DNA from: Chitinophagaceae bacterium | GTDB taxonomy: Bacteria; Bacteroidota; Bacteroidia; Chitinophagales; UBA10324 | NCBI GenBank assembly: GCA_947474435.1 | Contig: CANJII010000009.1 | Span: 32,349-96,348 of the forward strand | Length of the DNA stretch: 64,000 nucleotides | Reading direction: 5' to 3' | In this document: positions 8,907 to 18,831 of the stretch, piece by piece | Layout of the letters: each line of letters starts with the position of its first letter | Position numbering within the stretch: the first letter of the stretch is position 1 | Notes under the pieces: generated by a model | Databases searched by the model: none | Told to the model about the DNA's origin: nothing | The model's input: the letters and a program-made list of their open reading frames with translations, nothing else | Position numbers and translations under genes: made by a program

Positions 8907-9232
8907 TTATTGAGTAATTTTCTTTTCTCTCAGATATAAATAAAGAGGAAATGTTCCTGCTAATCCAAACAACATTGTGAGCAACCAGATTTTCAGGTGT
9001 TTTTTAATCCGGTTTTCTTTGCGTCCTGATAACTCCATAAAAAGAAAATAAAAACAGCAAAAAGTAAATCAACAATAAACGCGGTTGAAATTCTGTTGCC
9101 GAACATTCCATTCAATGTTGCAGTTGGGTCGAGCCATAGCAACCTGTTTCCAGTGGCAACTGATTCGTTAAAAACAAAAATATTCGGGGCAATAAATCCG
9201 GAAATGGCAAGTAACAGATAAATATTTTTCAT
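8907..9232 (-). pseudogene. DUF2834-family small membrane protein, frameshifted
   Basis: The first 79 codons encode a membrane protein (MKNIYLLLAISGFIAPNIFV ... DLLFAVFIFFLWSYQDAKK) that stops at a TGA. The next frame continues at once with KKHLKIWLLTMLFGLAGTF then PLYLYLREKK, the end expected of DUF2834 proteins of about 110 residues. Adding one A to the AAAAAA run near 8995-9001 restores a single frame. This is therefore either a true frameshift or a homopolymer sequencing error. The family has no firmly assigned function. The gene lies alone between two minus-strand neighbours and shows three hydrophobic segments once the frame is repaired. Confidence 0.65.
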
Positions 9233-9261
9233 GTGTTAGTTATTGAAACGAAAATAAAGAT

Positions 9262-9711
9262 TCAACCTTCAAATTGTTCGGCTAACCTTTTCACTACAAT
9301 TTTATCAATGGAAAAAGTTAAGTGCTTTTCTGTTTGTTCATTCAGTTTTATCCATCTGAACGAAAGCATCTCACCATCCTTCTCAATAAAATCAAAAGGT
9401 TTGGTGCTGATAGAAACTTTAAAATCAGAAATAGTTTTTACCATATAATAAATGCTGATGAGTTGTTGGTTTGGATGGAAACCTGATTGCTGAAAAAAAT
9501 CGGTGGTATAAAAGTGTTCAGTCACTTCTATTTCCTGACCAAGTTCTTCCATCCATTCGCGCTTCAATCCATCAATTAATCCTTCGCCCAATTCCAATCC
9601 TCCACCCGGAAATTTTGTGAACTGCATTCCGAATTCAAATTCATCAGCCACCAATACTTCCTGTTTTTCATTCACCAATAAACCATAAACACGAATGTTA
9701 AATTTTTCCAT
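9262..9711 (-). CDS. Nudix hydrolase
   Basis: A 149-residue Nudix-fold hydrolase that should cleave a nucleoside diphosphate linked to another moiety; the substrate cannot be told from the sequence. The Nudix box GGLELGEGLIDGLKREWMEE followed by LGQEI is complete, with the REWMEE metal-binding core. The start is MEKFNIRVYGLLVNEKQEVL; a second ATG one codon upstream (9714) is equally possible. The gene stands alone, convergent with nothing, 29 bases downstream of the DUF2834 start. Confidence 0.85.
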   Translation of the reverse strand: MEKFNIRVYGLLVNEKQEVLVADEFEFGMQFTKFPGGGLELGEGLIDGLKREWMEELGQEIEVTEHFYTTDFFQQSGFHPNQQLISIYYMVKTISDFKVSISTKPFDFIEKDGEMLSFRWIKLNEQTEKHLTFSIDKIVVKRLAEQFEG

Positions 9712-9869
9712 CACAAACTATTATTAAAAATTTAGCAGCAAAGATGTCTGCCCCGAATCGCTTTTTCATTTCCTGATTCAAATTTTCTATTGATTAACAA
9801 GAAGAGTTATAAAAGTATATTTTTGAACCGATTGTAAAACAAACTTTTCACTAAAAGCATAATTTATCC

Positions 9870-12800
9870 ATGGTAAAATTGAAATTAATTTTAAGCTCAC
9901 TCGCAATTTTTATTTTTAGTTTTAGTGTAAAAGCACAAGTAGTAATCAACGAAGGAAGCAACCGGAATTTTTCAACCATTAATGATGAAGACGGCGAATA
10001 TGCTGATTGGATTGAAATTTATAATGCCGGAACGGATACTGTTGATTTATATAATTATTCGTTATCAGATGATGTAACGCTGCCAGCCATGTGGACTTTT
10101 CCGCATGTGAATCTTTTAGCAGGTGAATTCAAAACAGTTTTTTGCAGCGGTAAAAACCGTAAACCAATTTCCGGTTTTATTAATGTTACTAACACCGGAA
10201 CATTTTCTCCTGTTATTGGATGGAACACACACACCTTCGCAACTCCGTTTTACTGGGATGGAATTTCAAATATTTTAGTAAACACCTGTTCATACAGTTC
10301 AACAGGATACATAACCAATTCCGTTTTTAATCAAACAACAACTTCGTTTCCTTCAACTGTATTCGCGTTTCAGGATGGAAGTGCGGCCTCTTGTTTTTCA
10401 GCTTTTGGAACACCGGTAAGCTTACGGCCAAATATGAAATTGAATGGTGTAACAATTGGAAGCGGAGTGGTAAATAATTCTCCGTATGATTATCCTGCGC
10501 CTTATGGCAACTGGTACTGGGGAGCAAAAAATCAAATGCTCATTCTTGCAAGTGAACTCATTGCTTCTGGTTTATCAGCAGGAAATATTACCTCACTCGC
10601 ATTTGATGTAGCAAGTACCGATGCTGTTACTTATGATTATATCGACATCAATTTAAAATTGGTTTCAAGCAATTCTGTTTCTTCATCTTTCGTAGCTGTT
10701 GATCCGAATAACAATCAACATACAAATTTTAAAATATCAGGTGCAGGTGATGAAACAATTTCCCTCTATTCACCATCGCAGGTTATGCAAAATAGTTTAT
10801 TGGTGAATTGCATTAACCTGGATAACAGCATTGGTTATTTTCATGATGCATCAACCACCATTGCTTTGTTTGAAACAGCTACACCATCTGCTACCAATAA
10901 TTTATCAGTTCCGTATTCCGGTTATTTATCGGCACCTGTTTTTTCGTTAAGCTCCGGATTTTTTTCAACTGCACAATCAGTAACTATTACCAACCCCAAT
11001 ATTTTACCATCAACAATTTATTATACTTTAAATGGTGATGATCCCACTGACTCTGCAATTTTATATACCGGCAATCCGATTTTTATTTCTTATGCATGTG
11101 TGTTAAAAGCGCGTGCATTTGCATCAGGCACATTGGCAAGCCCTATTACAGTTTCTTCTTATTTTCTGGGGGTGAATCATGAAACACCCATATTGTCAGT
11201 GGTAACCGATCATACTAATTTATATGGCGCCACCGGCATATTTGATAATTGGTGGACCGATTGGCAAAAGCCTGCTTATGTTGAATATTTTGATTCCACT
11301 CATCAACTTATTTTCTCGCAACCATCAGGTATGCAGATTGACGGAGGGGCAGGAGGCAGTCGTTCAAATCCTCAACATTCTTTTCGTGTTGAATTGGCGA
11401 ACGATGTTTTAGGTGGCAGCGCCATTAATTATAAAGTTATTCCGAACAGACCACTGCGAACCAAGTACAGTAATTTTTATTTACGAAATGGCAGCAATCA
11501 ATATTTAACACTTCCTTATAAAGACGCTTGTCAGGTAAATGCAATGTGTGGCGAAACCAATAATTATTTTTCGGCATGGCGACCGGTTTCTGTTTATGTC
11601 AATGGAAGTTACTATGGTTTATATGAGTTGCGCGAAAAATTTGATGCCGAATATTTTAAAACATTGGAAAATGCAACATCCGATTCAACCGATATTTTAT
11701 CAATGAGTTACTGGTATGGTAGTGTTCTTCGGGCTTTGCAGGGTTCGGTTGATTCATTTATCAGTTCATATGTTTCTTACTACAACCTGAACACAGCAGA
11801 TACCGGTTTCTGGAACAAGGCCGATCAGTTTATTGATATGAAGTACTATGCAGATTACATTATCGGGCAATCTTGGATGGGTAATGTTGACTGGCCCGGA
11901 AATAATATTAAGTTATATCGTTCTGACAAAACAGATTATCGGTGGCGTTTTTGTCTCATTGATCAGGAATTGGCAATGGGACCGAATAGCTGGACTGATT
12001 GCAATTTCGATCACATCAATTACATGTTAACTCAGGACCCAAACAACCCATTTATCAATATCTGGTTGAAGGGAATACAAAACAATAAATTCAGAGATTA
12101 TTTTATCAATCGTTTTGCCGATGTAATGAACACTGCATACAAATTCGATAAAATTGAAGCAATAGAAAATAACATGTTCAACCAAACTGTTCTTGAAATG
12201 CAGAATGAATATGCACGCTGGGGCGACCCGAATAATATTCCAGGGCAGATGAGTAATTTTTATAACAATCACCTTGTTTTTTTAGATCAGCTTTCGCAAC
12301 GCACAACTGTTGTGCGCAATAATATTCAGACTGATGCTGTACTGACGCAACAGGTAGATTTAACATTGGATGTGTTTCCATCCGGTGCAGGAAAAATTCA
12401 CATCAGCACAATTGAACCCGATACTTACCCATGGGAAGGAATTTATTTTGATGGACTGCCAGTGAAAATTGAAGCCATTGCAAATCCGGGGTTTCATTTC
12501 ATTCATTGGGGAAACAACAGTTTACTTACGGATGTGCTGAACCCTGTTTTTAACGACACACTTGAAACCAATCTGGTTGACTTCACTGCTTTCTTTGATG
12601 TGAATGTTTCTGCTCCGTTAATTTCCGATGTTCAAACCGATTTTTCATTGTATCCGAATCCTGCAAAAAATAATTTGTATTTGTATAACAATTCGGGCAA
12701 CAGCTATTCCTGCGCAATGTTTCAAATAATTGATTTGAATGGAAGAATTATGGAAGAAGGAAATATTTCGTACACTGCTAATGAAACTGCCATTGATATT

Positions 12801-12890
12801 AAATCACTTTCATCATCAGCATACCTGTTTCGCATTTTAAATGCTGATGGAATTATTAATCAATTCAGGTTTGTGAAAATTGCTGATTAA
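9870..12890 (+). CDS. Secreted CotH-kinase-like protein with lamin-tail domain and T9SS type A sorting signal
   Basis: Domains in order: signal peptide (residues 1-22, ending VKAQ); a lamin-tail domain (VVINEGSNRN, GEYADWIEIYNAG, residues about 23-90); a chitobiase C-terminal-like segment (TIYYTLNGDDPTDS, about 360-430); a CotH-like region (about 435-810) with ILSVVTDHTNLYG, QHSFRVELAND, VYVNGSYYGLYELREKFD and WRFCLIDQELAMGPN; and a type A T9SS tail (FSLYPNPAKNNLYLY ... FRFVKIAD). CotH proteins are atypical protein kinases, known from Bacillus spore coats. The role of the secreted Bacteroidota versions is not established. It probably heads its own transcription unit, with more than 150 bases to the divergent Nudix gene. 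Confidence 0.87.
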   Translation: MVKLKLILSSLAIFIFSFSVKAQVVINEGSNRNFSTINDEDGEYADWIEIYNAGTDTVDLYNYSLSDDVTLPAMWTFPHVNLLAGEFKTVFCSGKNRKPISGFINVTNTGTFSPVIGWNTHTFATPFYWDGISNILVNTCSYSSTGYITNSVFNQTTTSFPSTVFAFQDGSAASCFSAFGTPVSLRPNMKLNGVTIGSGVVNNSPYDYPAPYGNWYWGAKNQMLILASELIASGLSAGNITSLAFDVASTDAVTYDYIDINLKLVSSNSVSSSFVAVDPNNNQHTNFKISGAGDETISLYSPSQVMQNSLLVNCINLDNSIGYFHDASTTIALFETATPSATNNLSVPYSGYLSAPVFSLSSGFFSTAQSVTITNPNILPSTIYYTLNGDDPTDSAILYTGNPIFISYACVLKARAFASGTLASPITVSSYFLGVNHETPILSVVTDHTNLYGATGIFDNWWTDWQKPAYVEYFDSTHQLIFSQPSGMQIDGGAGGSRSNPQHSFRVELANDVLGGSAINYKVIPNRPLRTKYSNFYLRNGSNQYLTLPYKDACQVNAMCGETNNYFSAWRPVSVYVNGSYYGLYELREKFDAEYFKTLENATSDSTDILSMSYWYGSVLRALQGSVDSFISSYVSYYNLNTADTGFWNKADQFIDMKYYADYIIGQSWMGNVDWPGNNIKLYRSDKTDYRWRFCLIDQELAMGPNSWTDCNFDHINYMLTQDPNNPFINIWLKGIQNNKFRDYFINRFADVMNTAYKFDKIEAIENNMFNQTVLEMQNEYARWGDPNNIPGQMSNFYNNHLVFLDQLSQRTTVVRNNIQTDAVLTQQVDLTLDVFPSGAGKIHISTIEPDTYPWEGIYFDGLPVKIEAIANPGFHFIHWGNNSLLTDVLNPVFNDTLETNLVDFTAFFDVNVSAPLISDVQTDFSLYPNPAKNNLYLYNNSGNSYSCAMFQIIDLNGRIMEEGNISYTANETAIDIKSLSSSAYLFRILNADGIINQFRFVKIAD

Positions 12891-13195
12891 CGAAAAAGAA
12901 AAAATCATTCGCTAAATTGGAAATCGACATTACTTCTATCTACCATTAATCACTACTGATATTAAGGAAATCGTATTTTCTTAATTATTAAATCAAATGA
13001 GGCTGAATAAATTTGAACTGTAAAAAAAGACTTATCTCCATGTTTTGCAGTGAAAACATTTAAACTGAAGTTTTGATTGAAAATTCAAAGGGATTAATGG
13101 ATTTGAAAACTGTTTTTTTTCAAAAAAAAATTCGATCCGTAATATTATGGAATAATTATTTCAGTCGTTTCTAAATGAGTAGTTAGATTCGTGCA
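12891..13195. other. Intergenic gap without recognised genes
   Basis: About 305 A/T-rich bases between two T9SS cargo genes. I saw no RNA gene, no long inverted repeat and no supported ORF, only homopolymer A and T runs. Confidence 0.5.
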
Positions 13196-16027
13196 ATGAA
13201 AAATGAAGTGCATTTTACAGTTAAATTTTTAAAAAAGCAGGAATCGTTAACAGCATTTTTTATTTTTATTTTTTTCAATATTATTTCAGTAGAATCTTAT
13301 TCTCAATGCATCATCCTTCCTAATGCGATACAAGGCATTTCATATACTTATATACAGAGCGGAGGAACCAATGCTTCCGGTGTTGCTTATAATCCTAACT
13401 TAAATATTTACTACGCATGCATTGCCGGAAATCCAGGTTTCCCCTATGAAACATTTGATGCAACTGGAATTTCGCTTTTTCAAACCAACACCGGGTTTGA
13501 TTTCAGAGGTTTGTGGTGGAATCCGAATACCAACCAAGTGGAAGGAACAGGCTATTCTAATTTCGGTTTATGGACTTCTGATTTAGATGGAATCGGAAAT
13601 GCTTTGAATTCGGGATCGCTTATTTATCCCGGACAAAATCAACCCGATGCACAATCGTGCGGAGACTATGACTGTGAAGCAGATGAAATGATTTTTTACT
13701 TCAATGGTTCTATTTCAAGATATGCAAGATCAAACGGCGGATTTCTTGGTTCATATCCTTTAACCGGAATGCCTGTTCCGGTAGGAAATATTAATTGGAC
13801 AAGTGTGATTTATACAGGTTGTTTAGGTAATGAAATTGGTATTGAAGATTGGGCAGCAAAAAGTATTTTGTTGTTTAATAAAGCAAACGGAGCCTACAGC
13901 GGAACTTCATACTTACCTGCGACCGCTGCAACAAACAATGGTTTTCGTTTTTCGTATGCGAATAATCTTGCATGGTTGTATGATGTTGGAACACGAACAT
14001 GGACAAGCTATTCAATTTTTTCAGGTATACCGAATGGCGGAAGTGGGACAGTTAATCTTGGAAATGATACTACTATTTGCAATGGAAATACTTTGTTGCT
14101 TGATGCCGGAAATGCAGGAGCCAATTATTTGTGGCAGGATGGTTCAACCAATCAAACTTTTAATGTAACTCAAACCGGAACATACATTGTTGCAGTTTCT
14201 AATGGGGGCTGTTTTGTTGCTCATGATACAATTATCGTAAATGTAATAGGCAGTGGAGGTTCATCATTCAGTTTAGGAAATGATACAACCATTTGTATAG
14301 GAGCAAACATGATATTAGATGCAACAAACGCAGGAGCTACTTATGTTTGGCAAGATGGTTCAACGAACGCTACTTTCAATACCTCAGTAACCGGATTATA
14401 TTTTGTTACAATCAATGTAAGCGGTTGCACAGCCTCTGATTCCATCAATGTAAATTTTGCAACTCTTAGTACCATTAATCTTGGAAACGATACTGCAGTT
14501 TGTCTGGGACAATCTGTATTGTTAGATGTAACTACCACTGGAGCAAGTTACCTGTGGCAGGATAATTCATCGAATGCTACTTTCAATGTATTGAATGCCG
14601 GAACATATTCAGTTACCATAACAATCGGAAACTGTTCTCCAATCAGTGATAACATAATCATCACTTACAATTCACTTCCATCTGTTGCGCTTGGAAATGA
14701 TACAACTTTATGTGCAGGCCAAACTGTTCTGTTGAATGCCACACTTGCCGGTGCAACATACAATTGGCAAAATGCAAGTGTCAACTCAACTTTCAATGTG
14801 TTGAATGCAGGAAATTATGCAGTGACAGTAACAGATGGAAATGGTTGTTCGAATACTGATAACATTAATGTCACTTATAATAATCCCCCAATAGTAAGTC
14901 TTGGAAACGATTCGGTTTTGTGCTCAGGTCAAACATACTTACTTAATGTAAATACAGCAGGAGCTACTTATTTGTGGCAGGATGCTTCAACTAATTTATC
15001 ATTTACAGTTTCATCAGTTGGAACATACTGGGTTGAAGTGACAGTCGGGCCGTGTTCAAATTCTGATACCCTAAATATTAATTATGTAAATCCACCAACA
15101 GTTAATATCGGAAACGATACTACACTTTGTCCGGGGCAAACAATATTGTTGAATGCTGCTACAGCAAATTCAACTTATGCATGGCAAAACAATTCTGTCA
15201 ACGCAACTTTCACAGTTGCTACGGCCGGAATTTACTGGGTAGATGTAACTGCAGGTTCATGTGCTGCAGTTAGAGATAGCATTATTGTGAGCTATATTAA
15301 TGCTTCAAGTGTTAATCTTGGAAACGATACATCACTTTGTCCGGGGCAATCAATTTTGTTAAATGCAACACAACCCGGTGCTTCCTATTTATGGCAGGAT
15401 GGTTCAATTGATTCAATTTATATTGTAACCACTTCAGGAAATTATCATGTAAATGTCACCATCAGTATATGTAATGCGGCTGATACTGTTTCTGTTATTT
15501 ATTACCCACTTCCATTTGTAAATCTTGGAGTTGATACAATAAAGTGCCCCGATGATGTCTTGGTTTTAAATGCACAGAATTCTGCTTCAACTTACTTGTG
15601 GCATAACAGTTCTTTTAATTCCGGATATCAATATACAACCCCTTCAATTTCAATTACCGATTCTGCAACCTACTGGGTTGATGTAACAAATGTTTGCGCA
15701 ACTGCAATTGACACCATTCATGTTGGATTTAAAATTTGTGACTGCAATATTTTTGTTCCAACTGCTTTCACCCCGAACGGCGATGAAATGAATGATGTAT
15801 TCCAACCAAAATTTGTTTGCGATTTTATCAGTTATGATTTCAGAATTTTTAATCGGTGGGGTGAATTAATTTATTCTACTACTGATAAAACTGCAGGATG
15901 GGATGGAACTTATCACGGACTGAAAGAAAACACAGGAGTATTTGTTTGGGTTTTAATTTATAAATATTACGATGGTGATGTTGGTACTGAAGGGCAATTG
16001 AAAGGTGATGTGACTTTGTTGAAATAA
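13196..16027 (+). CDS. Secreted T9SS type B protein with eight LGNDTTLCPGQ repeats
   Basis: A signal segment (hydrophobic FFIFIFFNIISVESYSQ) precedes a region of about 280 residues of unknown fold (tyrosine/tryptophan-rich, beta-propeller-like in look). Eight tandem Ig-like repeats of about 70 residues follow (about 14050-15735). Each opens with V-N-L-G-N-D-T-x-C-x-G and has YLWQDGSxNxTF in the middle. The C-terminus (FVPTAFTPNGDEMNDVFQP, FNRWGELIYST, GWDGTYHG) is the type B sorting domain that directs T9SS export. The repeats make a stalk-like surface protein likely; ligand unknown. Each repeat has one or two cysteines that could pair. No neighbour overlaps it. Confidence 0.88.
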   Translation: MKNEVHFTVKFLKKQESLTAFFIFIFFNIISVESYSQCIILPNAIQGISYTYIQSGGTNASGVAYNPNLNIYYACIAGNPGFPYETFDATGISLFQTNTGFDFRGLWWNPNTNQVEGTGYSNFGLWTSDLDGIGNALNSGSLIYPGQNQPDAQSCGDYDCEADEMIFYFNGSISRYARSNGGFLGSYPLTGMPVPVGNINWTSVIYTGCLGNEIGIEDWAAKSILLFNKANGAYSGTSYLPATAATNNGFRFSYANNLAWLYDVGTRTWTSYSIFSGIPNGGSGTVNLGNDTTICNGNTLLLDAGNAGANYLWQDGSTNQTFNVTQTGTYIVAVSNGGCFVAHDTIIVNVIGSGGSSFSLGNDTTICIGANMILDATNAGATYVWQDGSTNATFNTSVTGLYFVTINVSGCTASDSINVNFATLSTINLGNDTAVCLGQSVLLDVTTTGASYLWQDNSSNATFNVLNAGTYSVTITIGNCSPISDNIIITYNSLPSVALGNDTTLCAGQTVLLNATLAGATYNWQNASVNSTFNVLNAGNYAVTVTDGNGCSNTDNINVTYNNPPIVSLGNDSVLCSGQTYLLNVNTAGATYLWQDASTNLSFTVSSVGTYWVEVTVGPCSNSDTLNINYVNPPTVNIGNDTTLCPGQTILLNAATANSTYAWQNNSVNATFTVATAGIYWVDVTAGSCAAVRDSIIVSYINASSVNLGNDTSLCPGQSILLNATQPGASYLWQDGSIDSIYIVTTSGNYHVNVTISICNAADTVSVIYYPLPFVNLGVDTIKCPDDVLVLNAQNSASTYLWHNSSFNSGYQYTTPSISITDSATYWVDVTNVCATAIDTIHVGFKICDCNIFVPTAFTPNGDEMNDVFQPKFVCDFISYDFRIFNRWGELIYSTTDKTAGWDGTYHGLKENTGVFVWVLIYKYYDGDVGTEGQLKGDVTLLK

Positions 16028-16091
16028 TTCATATTAAACTTTAATTCAATAAATCAGTCGGATTGTTTTTCATTCACAAAAAATAATTTTC

Positions 16092-17354
16092 ATGATTAGA
16101 AAATACTTCTGTGTGCTGTTGATTTTTATTTCGTCAACTTCTTTTTCACAACTGAGTCCTTCAATTACTTCATGGATTATTAATACAAATGGGGCAACAG
16201 GTTTTGACACCATACCTACAAATGTTCAGTTGGTTCAATATTCAACAATGAGCGTTTATATAACAACTGATGATATTGCTTCATGGATTCCGTTTGGTTT
16301 TGATTGGCCGAATAATCCTTGGTTTCCAGAGGCAATGGGATATACTTTCAGAATCAGATTAACACCAACGCAAAACATGGGCACACTAAAAACTCCACCT
16401 TATGGTCACATCGGTCTCTGGAAAAATGGTGTTTCTATTTACAATCCGCTCGATGCAAAAAGTTATAACAACGATACTACCTGGTTTCAAAATGCTTTTT
16501 ACTGGGAACATTTGTTAGGAGAAACAATGGACCCTTGTCTCGGTCATCCGAATCAGTCGCACGAATACCACACGCATGTGAGTCCTGTTTGTTTATATGA
16601 TGAAACAGACAGTACGCATCACTCACCGCTGATTGGTTTTGCGTTTGATGGTTATCCCATTTATGGTGCTAATTCATTTTCCAATACAAATGGAACAGGG
16701 GCAATTAAAAGAATGCGCAGCAGTTTTCAATTAAGAAATATTACTGACAGAACTGTATTACCTGATGGAACAATACTTCAACCGAATTTTTACGGACCAA
16801 CTTTAGACAGTGTGCCGTTGGGTGGATACGCGCAGGATTATGAATTCATTTCCGGCTCCGGTGATTTGGATATTCATAACGGACGGTACTGTGTTACTCC
16901 TGAATATCCTGCGGGAACTTATGCATACTTCGTTACAATTGATGCGAATCATATTCCTGTTTATCCGTATGTGATTGGTACAAGTTATTACGGAACTGTT
17001 ATTCCAACTGATGGAAATATGGGACCCAACTCCGGTCATGTTGTAATCAGTGAATCGGTTACTACTTATGTTGACCCAAATGCTTTTGTATCTGCTACGG
17101 ATGAAGAATTATCAATGGAAGTTTATCCGAATCCAACTTCTGATGAGTTGAATTTTATTTTATCATCTTCCATTCCGAATGAAATTGCTTATGGAGAAAT
17201 TTATAATCTCCGGGGAGAAATTATTCAAAGCGATGAAGTGCAGATCAATCGTATTTATACTTTCAATACTCAGCCTTTGGCTGATGGAGTTTATTTTTTA
17301 AAAATTGTAACGGGTAAAAAAATTATTGTTACAAAGTTTATGGTGGTGAGGTAA
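16092..17354 (+). CDS. Secreted YHYH-domain protein with T9SS type A sorting signal
   Basis: After a signal peptide (ending TSFSQ), residues about 60-320 match the YHYH family: a YHTH variant of the name-giving motif (HEYHTHVSP), GFAFDGYPIYG, and DIHNGRYCVTPEYPAGTYAY. The C-terminus (MEVYPNPTSDELNF ... FLKIVTGKKIIVTKFMV) is a type A T9SS sorting domain. The biochemical role of YHYH proteins is not known; the histidine-rich motif suggests metal binding, which is inference only. It follows the previous T9SS gene by 64 bases in the same direction and may be co-transcribed. Confidence 0.87.
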   Translation: MIRKYFCVLLIFISSTSFSQLSPSITSWIINTNGATGFDTIPTNVQLVQYSTMSVYITTDDIASWIPFGFDWPNNPWFPEAMGYTFRIRLTPTQNMGTLKTPPYGHIGLWKNGVSIYNPLDAKSYNNDTTWFQNAFYWEHLLGETMDPCLGHPNQSHEYHTHVSPVCLYDETDSTHHSPLIGFAFDGYPIYGANSFSNTNGTGAIKRMRSSFQLRNITDRTVLPDGTILQPNFYGPTLDSVPLGGYAQDYEFISGSGDLDIHNGRYCVTPEYPAGTYAYFVTIDANHIPVYPYVIGTSYYGTVIPTDGNMGPNSGHVVISESVTTYVDPNAFVSATDEELSMEVYPNPTSDELNFILSSSIPNEIAYGEIYNLRGEIIQSDEVQINRIYTFNTQPLADGVYFLKIVTGKKIIVTKFMVVR

Positions 17355-17479
17355 ATTGTTTTCTGAAATTTATTTTATGGGATTTATTTATTTAGATAAT
17401 TTACGATTCAGTTCCAGCATCTTCATGAAATGAGTCACAGCACATTTAAGAGTAGAGTTACTTTTTAAATTTAAACATT

Positions 17480-17697
17480 ACAAAATCCCGAAGGGATGAT
17501 ATGATTGTAACTACACAAACAAAATAAAACATTAACCCGAAGGGGTAACACAATATCATCAATCAGTTTTACTTTTTTATGAATGCATCCATTCTGTAAT
17601 CAGTACATTGATTTATTTTCTACTTCAGTATCACCCTTTCAGGGTTCTGTACTTGCTCCACTATTTTTTTACAACCATATCATCCCTTCAGGATTTT
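17480..17697. repeat. MITE-like nested inverted repeat
   Basis: The left end AATCCCGAAGGGATGATATG returns in inverted form at the right end (CATATCATCCCTTCAGGATT) with two mismatches. Inside it, ACCCGAAGGGGTAACAC near 17533 pairs less well with TATCACCCTTTCAGGGTT near 17629. It has no ORF of note. It may be a non-autonomous element or a REP/BIME-type repeat. Confidence 0.6.
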
Positions 17698-17765
17698 TTC
17701 AATAGAGAAATAATTTGTGATAATGAATTGATGCGTAAGCCGTAAGAAGTATTGAACTGAAAATC

Positions 17766-17787
17766 CTTTTTGTGTAATCACAAAAAG
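17766..17787. terminator. Possible bidirectional hairpin terminator
   Basis: CTTTTTGTG-TAAT-CACAAAAAG is a perfect 9-bp stem with a 4-base loop. It has no long T tract beyond the stem, so termination is only a possibility. Confidence 0.35.
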
Positions 17788-17944
17788 ATTTCAAGGGAAA
17801 GCCTGACAGCATTTTTTGTATTCCAAAACTGGTGACTTGCCAAACACTTCGACAAGCTCTGTGCTGCACAAATAATATTTTATTTTTCATTTTATTTTTT
17901 TTTGCGTTGTGTATAATTTGTGAATAAAAAGAATTTATACACCG

Positions 17945-17973
17945 TTGCACGGCATGCATTCCACATATCTTTG
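17945..17973 (+). promoter_or_regulatory. Bacteroidota-type promoter for parA
   Basis: TATCTTTG at 17966-17973 matches the -7 consensus TAnnTTTG exactly. A TTG at 17945-17947 lies 18 bases upstream, near the usual -33 spacing. The parA ATG is 42 bases downstream. Confidence 0.5.
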
Positions 17974-18015
17974 ACCGAGATTGAAAACACAAATAAAATT
18001 TTCAATTTTTTCTGA

Positions 18016-18831
18016 ATGAGAAAAGTAATCTGTATTGCAAATCAAAAAGGCGGAGTAGGAAAAACTACTACTGCAATTAATCTCGCCGCAAGTTTGGCGG
18101 TGCTTGAATACAAAACTTTGTTGATTGATGCCGACCCGCAAGCTAATTCAACTTCAGGTTTGGGAACAGATCCGAAAAAAGTGAAGAAGAGTATTTATGA
18201 ATGCCTGATTGGTGAAGCGAAAATTAAAGATTGCATAATAGAAACCGACACTCCTAATTTATACATACTGCCATCGCATCTGGATTTGGTAGGAGCTGAA
18301 ATTGAACTCATCAATCATCCCGACCGCGAAAAAATTATGAAGGGCGTACTGGATGAAATCAGAAAAGAATATCGTTTCATCATCATTGACTGTTCACCTT
18401 CGCTTGGTTTGATTACCGTGAATGCACTGAGTGCCGCTGATTCAGTTTTGATTCCGGTACAGTGCGAATTTTTTGCTTTGGAAGGATTGGGAAAATTATT
18501 GAACACGATTAAAATTGTTCAGAACCGTTTGAATCCGGTGTTGAATATTGAAGGAATTTTATTGACCATGTACGACCAGCGTTTGAACTTGTGCAATGAA
18601 ATTGTTGAGCAAGTGCAAATGCATTTTCAGGAATTGGTTTTCGAAACCATTATTCACCGCAACACTAAATTAGGTGAAGCACCGAGTGTTGGAAAATCTG
18701 TTGTGATGTATGATGCTGACAGTAAGGGCGCAGTGAATTACCTGAACCTTGCAAGAGAGATTCTGCAAAAAAATGATTTGACAAAAATTAAAACGAAGGA
18801 TAAAATATTAGACCTCGAACCAAATGAGTAA
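18016..18831 (+). CDS. parA: Chromosome-partitioning ATPase ParA (Soj)
   Basis: A deviant Walker-type ATPase that binds DNA nonspecifically as an ATP dimer and moves ParB-parS complexes during chromosome segregation. The deviant Walker A KGGVGKTT lies at residues 11-18, the switch/Walker A' DADPQANST near residue 40, and Walker B IIIDCSPSLG near 115. The length of 271 residues is normal. It overlaps parB by eight bases, so the two are translationally coupled. A matching promoter box lies 42 bases upstream. Confidence 0.95.
   Translation: MRKVICIANQKGGVGKTTTAINLAASLAVLEYKTLLIDADPQANSTSGLGTDPKKVKKSIYECLIGEAKIKDCIIETDTPNLYILPSHLDLVGAEIELINHPDREKIMKGVLDEIRKEYRFIIIDCSPSLGLITVNALSAADSVLIPVQCEFFALEGLGKLLNTIKIVQNRLNPVLNIEGILLTMYDQRLNLCNEIVEQVQMHFQELVFETIIHRNTKLGEAPSVGKSVVMYDADSKGAVNYLNLAREILQKNDLTKIKTKDKILDLEPNE

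Larger units (their letters stand above)
17355..18015. other. Repeat-rich 660-base intergenic region
   Basis: It holds an imperfect inverted-repeat element (about 17480-17697), a hairpin (17766-17787), a CTTCGACAAGCTCTGTGC word of a type often dispersed in Bacteroidota, and a promoter box before parA. No convincing gene is present; the minus-strand ORF over 17699-17992 is repeat-derived. Confidence 0.6.

Noticed and set aside
17699..17992. 97-residue minus-strand ORF upstream of parA
   Set aside because: It covers dispersed repeat words and the hairpin at 17766-17787, and overlaps the parA promoter; no protein family fits.
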